The notes beneath the pieces were generated by a model. The model saw nothing but the letters and a program-made list of their open reading frames with translations, did not search any database and had not been told where the DNA came from. Both the position numbers and the translations under genes were made by a program. Positions 1 to 6,220 of a stretch of DNA of 6,220 nucleotides are shown piece by piece (the first letter of the stretch is position 1; each line of letters begins with the position of its first letter). The stretch is taken from the NCBI GenBank assembly GCA_025455225.1, contig JALOMY010000183.1, positions 1 to 6,220 of the forward strand, written 5' to 3'. This DNA is from Cyclobacteriaceae bacterium (GTDB lineage Bacteria > Bacteroidota > Bacteroidia > Cytophagales > Cyclobacteriaceae).

Positions 1-1932
1 GAAAGCGCTGCTAAAAAATATTTTGGTGACAAAGACCCGATCGGCAAGGTAATTACGGTAAACAATAGCGTGCCGCTTGAGGTAACGGGCACGTACCGTG
101 ATTTTCCGGCCAATTCATCCCTTCAGGCTAATTTGATTGCTTCTTTCACATCAAACTGGTTTGGCAAACCGGAAAATCTGAGTTGGGGAAATGCAAGCTT
201 TGAATCTTTTTTTCTTTTGCAGGAAGGAACGGAGAAGTCAACCGTGGATGAAAAAATCAGCGCGATGTTAAAAACGCATGTTGCGGAAGAAGACCGATGG
301 TTCTCGATTTACCTGCAGCCCTTGCTTGATGTCCATTTGAAATCCGGAGAGCTCAACGCTTCCTTTGACCGGTCGTCTTATGGCGATATGAACCAGGTAA
401 AAATTCTCCTGGCATTAGCCCTGATTATTTTGCTTATCGCTGCCGTGAATTATATGAATATGGCCACTGCACAATCGCAGCGCAGAAACAAAGAAGTGGG
501 CATCTCCAAAACGTTAGGTGCTACGCTGAACCAATTAAGCGGAAAATTTTATTTCGAAGCGGCATTATTTGTTTTCATAGCCTCGATGCTAAGCCTGTGT
601 GTGTTCACCATGTTATTACCTGCCTATAATGTTCTTACCGGTAAACAGGTTACAATGGATTTCATCAGTGCTAGCTGGTTCTGGATCGGACTGCTGGTTA
701 CCGGAACTCTGCTTACCCTATTGGCAGGATCTTACCCCGCATGGTATCTTTCTTCCTTCTCACCCAAAGCAGCACTTCAACAAAAAACGAATGCCGGTAG
801 TCAAGCATTCATACGCAAAGGGTTGGTTGTACTGCAATTCTCCATGTCGATGATCCTGATTGTAAGTTCAATTGTTTTCTTCCGGCAGATGGAGTACATC
901 CGGAATAAAAAGCTGGGCTATGAACCCGAGCAGGTGATTGCCGTGATGACCTCTGCTACGCGCGACCAGAACCTTATAAACTCGTTGAAAACTGAATTCG
1001 AATCACTGCCAGAAGTGAAAAGTGTAGCGAAAAGTCAATCGTACCCGGGCATCGGTACCAGCGGGTACACCATCAGGCGCGATAAAGATGCCCAAAACGG
1101 AGCTTCAATTCTTACAACCCAGGCTACACATGAAATTTTGGATGTACTGGGTGTTAAACTGTTAGCCGGTCGTTCTCTTCCGGAGGCTAAGGATCCAAAC
1201 GATACAACCATTCAGGTGATCCTGAACAAGAGTGCAGTAGATTATTTGGGCTATTCACCGGAAGATGCCATTGGCCGGCACGTATACATTTTTGGCTATA
1301 GTCCTGCTGAAGTGGTTGGCGTTGCAGACGACTTTCATTTTGCATCCATGCATCAGAAAATCGGGCCATACTGTTTTAATAACAACAACGATAACAGCTA
1401 CATCTACCTGCTGGTAAAAGTAGATGCTTTGAACCTCACCGAAACGGTTCAGAAACTTGAAAAGGTATATAGCAAATTAATACCCGCTGCGTTTGAATAC
1501 ACCTTCATTGACGAGCGTATGGCTGAATCTTACAATGCGGAGCAGAAACTTTCTAATGTTGTTTTAGTTGCTACGTCCATTGCCATTTTCCTTGCATGCC
1601 TGGGGCTCTACGCCCTGGCGGCTTTCACAGCGGAACAACGAACCAAAGAAATTGGCATTCGTAAGGTGATGGGTGCTTCAGTTCAACAACTCGTTACCTT
1701 GCTTTCGAAAGATTTTCTGAAGCTTGTCGTTGTAGCCGTAATCATTGGCATACCGGCAGGGTATTATCTGATGAATGAATGGCTAGCCGGTTTTGCCTAT
1801 AAAACAACACTGGGCATTTCTGTATTTATTCTTGCCGGTATCATTAGTCTATTAATTGCCGGCTTCACGGTAAGTTATGAATCCGTCAAAGCGGCCGCTT
1901 CAAATCCTGTTAAATCTTTACGAAATGATTAA
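1..1932 (+). CDS. FtsX/MacB-type ABC transporter permease, 5'-truncated by window edge (permease 1)
   Basis: Inner-membrane permease subunit of a type VII (MacB/LolCE-like) ABC system; substrate unknown. The frame is open from base 1, so the gene begins upstream; the GTG at 70 is internal, because the codons before it encode conserved family sequence (a YFG...PIGK motif at visible residues 7-16). Aligned with the next gene, about 151 N-terminal residues (TM1 and the start of the first periplasmic domain) are missing, implying a full length near 795. Visible order: rest of periplasmic domain 1 with QPLLDVHLKS at 106-115; TM2 ~134-155; cytoplasmic KEVGISKTLGA loop ~164-174; TM3 ~186-206; TM4 ~223-245; TM5 ~273-294; periplasmic domain 2 with DDFHFAS at 443-449; TM6 ~521-542; the TAEQRTKEIGIRKVMGAS loop ~543-560; TM7 ~573-591; TM8 ~604-624; tail NPVKSLRND, stop TAA. 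Odd: the first loop has Ser169 where the two neighbours have Arg, and an Asn-rich patch lies at 460-465. Family assignment is firm; function within the family is inferred. Confidence 0.95.
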   Translation, partial: ESAAKKYFGDKDPIGKVITVNNSVPLEVTGTYRDFPANSSLQANLIASFTSNWFGKPENLSWGNASFESFFLLQEGTEKSTVDEKISAMLKTHVAEEDRWFSIYLQPLLDVHLKSGELNASFDRSSYGDMNQVKILLALALIILLIAAVNYMNMATAQSQRRNKEVGISKTLGATLNQLSGKFYFEAALFVFIASMLSLCVFTMLLPAYNVLTGKQVTMDFISASWFWIGLLVTGTLLTLLAGSYPAWYLSSFSPKAALQQKTNAGSQAFIRKGLVVLQFSMSMILIVSSIVFFRQMEYIRNKKLGYEPEQVIAVMTSATRDQNLINSLKTEFESLPEVKSVAKSQSYPGIGTSGYTIRRDKDAQNGASILTTQATHEILDVLGVKLLAGRSLPEAKDPNDTTIQVILNKSAVDYLGYSPEDAIGRHVYIFGYSPAEVVGVADDFHFASMHQKIGPYCFNNNNDNSYIYLLVKVDALNLTETVQKLEKVYSKLIPAAFEYTFIDERMAESYNAEQKLSNVVLVATSIAIFLACLGLYALAAFTAEQRTKEIGIRKVMGASVQQLVTLLSKDFLKLVVVAVIIGIPAGYYLMNEWLAGFAYKTTLGISVFILAGIISLLIAGFTVSYESVKAAASNPVKSLRND

Positions 1933-1950
1933 GTAAATCCTGAACGCGTT
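1933..1950 (+). promoter_or_regulatory. Intergenic gap and translation start region of permease 2, no Shine-Dalgarno
   Basis: Only 18 nt separate the TAA of permease 1 from the ATG of permease 2. The gap holds no GGAG/AGGA-like purine stretch at the usual distance, no inverted repeat and no room for a promoter of its own. This fits co-transcription with the upstream gene and the SD-independent initiation usual in Bacteroidota. The ATG at 1951 is supported because the residues right after it match the amphipathic N-terminus and TM1 expected for this family. Confidence 0.6.
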
Positions 1951-4341
1951 ATGTTTAAAAGTTATTTTCTGATTGGCCTGCGTAATCTGCTAAAGCAAAA
2001 AGGATATGCCGCCATTAAAATCATTGGATTGGCATTCGGTCTTGCCGCCTCACTTATTATTTATCTTTTCGTTGAGGAAGACCTGTCTTACGACACCTTT
2101 CATAAAAACTATAACCGAATTGTTCGGGTAATGACGATCGACAGTGCTGAGGGCGTAAGCAGCAGTCTCGTTGGAGTTACTCAACCACCGCTGGGTCCCG
2201 CGGTTGAAGCTGAGCTTCCGGAGGTGATCAATAGTGTACGGTTAAGCGGTGGCGGACGTTTAGACCTCAGTTACGAAGACAATCTCTTAAAATGCGATGC
2301 TGGTTTCCGAACAGAATCTTCTTTTTTCGAAATATTCGATTTTGAAATACTGGAAGGAAAAAAGGAAAATACGCTGGATGAACCCAATAGCATTGCCATT
2401 ACCCAAACTCTTGCGCATCGTTTATTCGGAAATGAAAGCCCGATTGGCAAGACTGTTAAGCTAAACCAAACCACGGAACTTCATGTGGTTGCCCTGGTGG
2501 CAGACCCTCCGAAAAATTCACACATCCAGTTTGATTTGCTTCGTTCCATGACCCCCTCACAATCCGAGGAAGGTTACCGTCAGTTTCTGGAGTCGTGGGG
2601 AGGCATCAGTCAGTTTACATATTTATTGCTAGATAAACCCATTCAGGAACAGGATCTCAATCAAAAAATTCAGGCGATCGCCAAAAAAAATAATGCCTTC
2701 GAATTTTTTACACCCATAGTACAACCCCTTGCCGATGTACACCTGAAATCCAAACAAGTACTGTTTGAGACCAACGCCAATAAATCCGACATTCTGAATG
2801 TTTACGTGTTATCCGTCATCGCTGTGCTTATTCTGATACTGGCAGCGGTTAATTTTACTAACCTGGTAACGGCTAAATCAGCAGGGCGTGCAAAGGAAGT
2901 TGGTATGCGCAAAGTAATTGGCGCCATTCGAAGTCAGCTGATCGGCCAGCATCTGGCAGAGTCAATTCTGATCACTTTCCTTGCCGCGGTACTGGCATTG
3001 ACGGTTGTATTTGCAGCTCTCCCCTTTCTTAACAGTGCGTATCAACGGTTTGCCGATGCAAGCTCGCTATTGCAAACTACCAATCTCGCCCTGTATGTCT
3101 TCCTGATTTTTGGTGTTGGATTACTGGCCGGCTTATATCCTGCCTTTGTACTTTCTTCCTTCAAACCTGTTGTGGTTCTAAAAGGTGCGTTTAAAAATTC
3201 ATCAGGTGGCATACAATTGCGAAAAGTACTTGTCGTACTTCAGTTTACTATTTCGGTGGCTTTAATGGTAGGCACCGGTATTGTTTACCAACAGATGCGG
3301 TTTATTTACACAGCCGATCTTGGTTACGACCGTGATCAGGTAATCACCTTAGCACAATCTGGTCGCACTGCAGACAACAGCACTTCTTTCAAAAATGAGT
3401 TGCTGCAAAACACCAACATACTTTCAGCGGGTACCTCAACGGTGCGCTTAGGTCAGCAACTCGGGCGCACAGGTATATTCCCGGAAGGATTCAGTAATGA
3501 ATCGAATTTCATCGTCAGCATTATGAACATTGATGAATCGTTCATTCCTACTATGGATATGGAAATGGTTAGCGGGCGTAATTTCTCACTCGATTATGAT
3601 GATTCACTCTCGATGATTATTAATGAAGAAATGACCCGCCTGCTGAAATGGGATGATGCGGTTGGACGGAAAATCAGTTTACAAACGGGACCCAATGCAG
3701 AAACCGATATCACCGCCTATACGGTAGTAGGTGTGGTAAAAGATTTCCATTTTGCTACCATCCGCCATAAAGTAGAACCGTTGTTCATGCTCTTCAATGC
3801 CAACAACCCATCCATGGCCATTAAAGTGAAAGCCGAAAACATGAAGGAAACCATTGCCTATATAGAAGACACCTGGAAGAAAATCAATACCGGATCAACA
3901 TTTGAATATTCCTTCCTGGATGAGCAATTCGCCAACCTTTACCGAAACGAGCAGGCTTTTGCAACGATGTTCACACACTTTACCGTGTTGGCCATGATCA
4001 TTGCCGGTTTAGGATTATTTGCATTATCCGCATTTACCGCTGAACAGCGCAAAAAGGAAATCAGTATCCGCAAAGTATTGGGTGCCAGCAACGGCAACAT
4101 TTTGTATAAACTATCCATTGAGTTCATCCAGTTGATAACCATTGCTATTTTGATTGCGAGTGTTATTGCGTACCTGATTATGAACCGTTGGTTGCAGGAT
4201 TTTCAATACAGCATCAAAATCGGGCCCGAGATTTTTGTAATCGCTGGGCTGGCATCAATTGGCATTGCCCTGGCAACCATAAGTTTCCAGGCATTAAAAG
4301 CGGCCTATTCAAACCCGGTCAATTCATTACGTAACGAATAA
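1951..4341 (+). CDS. FtsX/MacB-type ABC transporter permease, complete (permease 2)
   Basis: Complete 796-residue permease, the usual length for this double-domain family. It is expected in the inner membrane, working with a separate MacB/LolD-type ATPase; the substrate is unknown. Order: short cytoplasmic N-terminus with GLRNLLKQKG (9-18); TM1 ~20-41 followed by EEDLSYDTFH (42-51); periplasmic MacB_PCD 1 ~45-280 with FFEIFDFEILEG (125-136), LFG...PIGK (158-166) and QPLADVHLKS (258-267); TM2 ~284-304; coupling-type loop with KEVGMRKVIGA (315-325); TM3 ~339-360; TM4 ~379-402 ending in GLYPAFVLSSFKP; TM5 ~426-447; periplasmic MacB_PCD 2 ~450-665 with KDFHFAT (597-603); TM6 ~674-695; second coupling-type loop with AEQRKKEISIRKVLGAS (697-713); TM7 ~726-744; TM8 ~761-779; conserved tail SNPVNSLRNE. 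No ATP-binding motifs are present. It sits 18 nt after permease 1 and 10 nt before permease 3, so it is very probably co-transcribed with both. Nothing suggests damage. Specific role (lipoprotein handling, peptide or drug export, envelope stress) cannot be decided from sequence. Confidence 0.97.
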   Translation: MFKSYFLIGLRNLLKQKGYAAIKIIGLAFGLAASLIIYLFVEEDLSYDTFHKNYNRIVRVMTIDSAEGVSSSLVGVTQPPLGPAVEAELPEVINSVRLSGGGRLDLSYEDNLLKCDAGFRTESSFFEIFDFEILEGKKENTLDEPNSIAITQTLAHRLFGNESPIGKTVKLNQTTELHVVALVADPPKNSHIQFDLLRSMTPSQSEEGYRQFLESWGGISQFTYLLLDKPIQEQDLNQKIQAIAKKNNAFEFFTPIVQPLADVHLKSKQVLFETNANKSDILNVYVLSVIAVLILILAAVNFTNLVTAKSAGRAKEVGMRKVIGAIRSQLIGQHLAESILITFLAAVLALTVVFAALPFLNSAYQRFADASSLLQTTNLALYVFLIFGVGLLAGLYPAFVLSSFKPVVVLKGAFKNSSGGIQLRKVLVVLQFTISVALMVGTGIVYQQMRFIYTADLGYDRDQVITLAQSGRTADNSTSFKNELLQNTNILSAGTSTVRLGQQLGRTGIFPEGFSNESNFIVSIMNIDESFIPTMDMEMVSGRNFSLDYDDSLSMIINEEMTRLLKWDDAVGRKISLQTGPNAETDITAYTVVGVVKDFHFATIRHKVEPLFMLFNANNPSMAIKVKAENMKETIAYIEDTWKKINTGSTFEYSFLDEQFANLYRNEQAFATMFTHFTVLAMIIAGLGLFALSAFTAEQRKKEISIRKVLGASNGNILYKLSIEFIQLITIAILIASVIAYLIMNRWLQDFQYSIKIGPEIFVIAGLASIGIALATISFQALKAAYSNPVNSLRNE

Positions 4342-4351
4342 CCTTATCTCT
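4342..4351 (+). promoter_or_regulatory. Intergenic gap and translation start region of permease 3, no Shine-Dalgarno
   Basis: Ten nucleotides lie between the TAA of permease 2 and the ATG at 4352. The gap is pyrimidine-rich (CCTTATCTCT) and has no Shine-Dalgarno-like purine run, so initiation is probably SD-independent or coupled to termination on the upstream gene. There is no space for a terminator or a promoter. The start is chosen because translation from it gives a family-typical N-terminus: Arg11-Asn12-Leu13 and Phe50-His51 fall at exactly the same residue numbers as in permease 2. Confidence 0.6.
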
Positions 4352-6220
4352 ATGTTCCTGAATTACCTGAAGATTACCATACGCAATCTGCAACGAAATT
4401 TTACCTATTCGTTCATCAATATTTTTGGTTTATCCATCGGTCTGGCCTGCAGTATTCTGATACTGCTTTGGATCAGCGATGAATATAAGTTTGATCGTTT
4501 TCATGAAAAGCGTGACCGGTTGTACAAAGTGATGATGAATCAGACGTTTTCAGGTAAAGTCAGCACCCAGCATGCTTTACCCCTTCCCCTTCACGAAATC
4601 TTGAAATCAGAATCGAGCGGCATTAAACAAACCTTACTTACTAATTGGGGTGAGGGTAACTTACTTTCGGTAAACGAAACACGACTCAACAAAGTAGGGC
4701 TCAGCGCAACTGAAGAATTTTTTGACATGTTCTCTTTCCCGATGCTGCACGGAGATCCAAATACTGCACTGGGAGATCCATCATCCATTGTACTTACTGA
4801 ATCAACGGCCCAGGCACTGTTTGGAAAAACGGATGTTGTCGGCCAGTTTGTAAAAATAGATGAATTCAAGGAGTTAAAAGTTTCAGGTGTAATTAAAGAC
4901 ATCCCTGAGCAATCCAATTTTGCATTCGTTAATTACGTACTCCCGTTTTCATACTATGAAGCAACCATGGATTGGGTACGCAATTCGCGCGACCGTTGGG
5001 ATAATAATTCCTTTCAGATGTATGTTGAACTTCAGCCTGAAAGTAAAGCAGATGAAGTAACGGCTTCAATTCGTGACCTGGTAAAAAAGAATGTGGCGGA
5101 TACCCTAACCAATCCTCAATTATTGCTCCATCCAATTACGAAGTGGAGGCTCTATTCAAACTTTGAGAATGGCAAGGCAGCCGGTGGCATGATTTATTAC
5201 GTTCAGTTATTCGGGGCTATTGCTATTTTTGTTCTAATCATCGCCTGCATCAACTTCATGAACCTGGCCACCGCACGTTCAGAACGCAGAGCGCGTGAAG
5301 TGGGCATTCGTAAAAGCATTGGCTCACGCAAGAAAGAACTTGTTATTCAATTCTTAGGCGAATCCATTCTTATCACGTTACTGGCATTTATTATCGCTAT
5401 TGTATTGGTGGAACTTTCCTTGCCTGCTTATAACACGCTGGTCAATAAAAAATTAATAATTGATTACTATAATCCGTGGTTATGGGCTTCCGCCACAGCC
5501 CTCATTCTTATTACCGGTACACTGGCGGGAAGTTATCCGGCCTTTTACCTGTCATCATTTCAACCTGTTAAGGTATTGAAAGGAAAGATTCAAACCGGAA
5601 AAAATTCAGGACTTCCAAGAAAGATATTGGTTACGTTGCAGTTTGGGTTTTCCATATTCCTGGTCATCGGTACCGTGGTTATTTATCAGCAGATTATGCA
5701 TACCAAAGACCGGGAAATTGGTTATGACCGTGAAAACCTGATGATGGTCTGGACCAACGGAGATCTCGAGCGAAGCTACAGCACTGTAAAAAAAGAATTG
5801 TTGAATACCGGTGCCGTGGTTTCAGTTACCAAATCCAACAGCCCGATAACATCTATTTTTTCCAGCAACACGGTAGAATGGCCGGGAATGGAACCGGGTA
5901 CGCGGGTGGTTTTTACAACCATTGCTACCGAGTATGATTATGTAAAAACAATGGGCATTAAACTGATTGAAGGCCGCGACTTTTCCGAGGAATTTACAAC
6001 TGATTCATCGGCTGTATTGATTAACCAGTCCGCTGTAAAAGTAATGGGACTTACTGAACCAGTTGGTGCTAAAATCACTATGTGGGAAAAAGAGTGGACC
6101 ATTGTTGGCGTAACGGAAGATGTGATCATGGGTTCGCCTTACCAACCAATAGACCCCATGGTTGTTATATTTGACCCCCAATGGAGCAGTACTGTAACCA
6201 TTCGTTTGGGAAAAACCGAT
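4352..6220 (+). CDS. FtsX/MacB-type ABC transporter permease, 3'-truncated by window edge (permease 3)
   Basis: The frame from ATG 4352 runs without a stop for 623 codons to the last base, so the gene continues past the window. Compared with permease 2, about 165 residues (end of periplasmic domain 2 and TM6-8) are missing. It is an inner-membrane permease, substrate unknown. Order: N-terminus with ITIRNLQRN (8-16); TM1 ~20-41, then DEYKFDRFH (43-51); MacB_PCD 1 ~45-280 with FFDMFSFPMLHG (123-134), LFG (156-158) and KWRLYSNFENG (264-274); TM2 ~284-306 ending in CINFMNLATARS; loop with REVGIRKSIGS (315-325); TM3 ~338-356; TM4 ~376-398 with GSYPAFYLSSFQP; TM5 ~424-446; MacB_PCD 2 from ~450 with MGIKLIEGRDFS (534-545) and TEDVIMGSPY (588-597). 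The KWRLYS and EDVIMGSPY signatures differ from the DVHLKS and DFHFA signatures of the two upstream genes, placing it in another subfamily of the same superfamily. No frameshift or internal stop is seen. It is probably the next cistron of the same operon. Confidence 0.95.
   Translation, partial: MFLNYLKITIRNLQRNFTYSFINIFGLSIGLACSILILLWISDEYKFDRFHEKRDRLYKVMMNQTFSGKVSTQHALPLPLHEILKSESSGIKQTLLTNWGEGNLLSVNETRLNKVGLSATEEFFDMFSFPMLHGDPNTALGDPSSIVLTESTAQALFGKTDVVGQFVKIDEFKELKVSGVIKDIPEQSNFAFVNYVLPFSYYEATMDWVRNSRDRWDNNSFQMYVELQPESKADEVTASIRDLVKKNVADTLTNPQLLLHPITKWRLYSNFENGKAAGGMIYYVQLFGAIAIFVLIIACINFMNLATARSERRAREVGIRKSIGSRKKELVIQFLGESILITLLAFIIAIVLVELSLPAYNTLVNKKLIIDYYNPWLWASATALILITGTLAGSYPAFYLSSFQPVKVLKGKIQTGKNSGLPRKILVTLQFGFSIFLVIGTVVIYQQIMHTKDREIGYDRENLMMVWTNGDLERSYSTVKKELLNTGAVVSVTKSNSPITSIFSSNTVEWPGMEPGTRVVFTTIATEYDYVKTMGIKLIEGRDFSEEFTTDSSAVLINQSAVKVMGLTEPVGAKITMWEKEWTIVGVTEDVIMGSPYQPIDPMVVIFDPQWSSTVTIRLGKTD

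Noticed and set aside
599..853. An 84-codon forward frame overlapping permease 1.
   Set aside because: It is out of frame within the TM3-TM5 region of permease 1, and its product shows no domain or plausible start context.
1615..1683. Possible recent gene conversion between permease 1 and permease 2, whose TM6 and following loop are very similar in protein (compare 4024-4092).
   Set aside because: At the DNA level the two stretches differ at many synonymous positions, as expected for old paralogues under protein constraint. I saw no long identical DNA tract between the genes.
2676..2710. A-rich run (AAAAAAAA) in permease 2 that could be a slippage or programmed frameshift site.
   Set aside because: The reading frame is continuous and family-like on both sides, and neither alternative frame after the run gives a meaningful product.
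4424..4475. Cys33 in the first hydrophobic segment of permease 3 (IGLACS), resembling a lipoprotein signal.
   Set aside because: The residues before Cys (Gly-Leu-Ala) do not fit a lipobox well, the hydrophobic stretch continues past Cys to about residue 41, and the other permeases have Ala at the same place in TM1. It is a normal membrane anchor.
4486..4493. TAAGTTTG, a match to the Bacteroidota -7 promoter consensus TAnnTTTG.
   Set aside because: It lies inside permease 3 and encodes the conserved EYKFD stretch after TM1; no matching -33 element or nearby downstream gene start supports an internal promoter.
4591..4917. A 108-codon open frame on the reverse strand inside permease 3.
   Set aside because: It lies fully antisense to the well-conserved periplasmic domain 1 of permease 3, its translation is Ser/Thr/Pro-rich with no recognisable domain, and this is the usual look of an antisense shadow. 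The shorter reverse frames at 1187-1369, 2271-2474, 3939-4142, 4929-5135 and 5938-6129 are rejected for the same reason.
1..6220. Search for mobile elements, CRISPR repeats, tRNA or rRNA genes, riboswitches and terminators.
   Set aside because: Reading both strands showed no spaced direct repeats, terminal inverted repeats, transposase motifs, tRNA-like folds or hairpin-plus-T-run signals; coding sequence takes up all but 28 nt.

Overview
The window is entirely coding on the + strand apart from two very short gaps. It carries three consecutive, non-identical genes of one family: large ABC-transporter permeases with MacB-type periplasmic domains (MacB_PCD) and FtsX-type membrane domains. The first gene is cut by the left edge (C-terminal 643 residues visible), the second is complete (796 aa), and the third is cut by the right edge (N-terminal 623 residues visible). 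All else that is open, on either strand, looks like a shadow of these frames.

The organism is most likely a member of the Bacteroidota, perhaps of the Cytophagales type. The reasons are the family itself (roughly 800-aa, double-domain FtsX/MacB permeases, often in tandem, are a hallmark of that phylum), the lack of Shine-Dalgarno sequences before the two visible starts, and the moderate GC content. The genus cannot be told from this window.

Layout: 1-1932 permease 1 (3' part); 18-nt gap; 1951-4341 permease 2 (complete); 10-nt gap; 4352-6220 permease 3 (5' part, open to the edge). The tight spacing and shared orientation indicate one transcription unit, which probably extends beyond both edges. 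No ATP-binding subunit, periplasmic adaptor, outer-membrane channel, regulator, RNA gene, mobile element, CRISPR array or terminator is visible.

How they work together (inference): each full-length chain has two MacB-like halves (TM1, periplasmic domain, TM2-4; then TM5, periplasmic domain, TM6-8). One polypeptide could therefore supply both membrane halves of a type VII ABC system, driven by a separate MacB/LolD-type ATPase encoded elsewhere. Such systems move force across the membrane to act on periplasmic substrates or export them; the substrate here is unknown. Permeases 1 and 2 share one set of signatures (DVHLKS and DFHFA), while permease 3 carries a different set (KWRLYS and EDVIMGSPY), so the array mixes two subfamilies. 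I found no convincing evidence of a novel system; the region reads as a typical, though not functionally characterised, Bacteroidota permease cluster.
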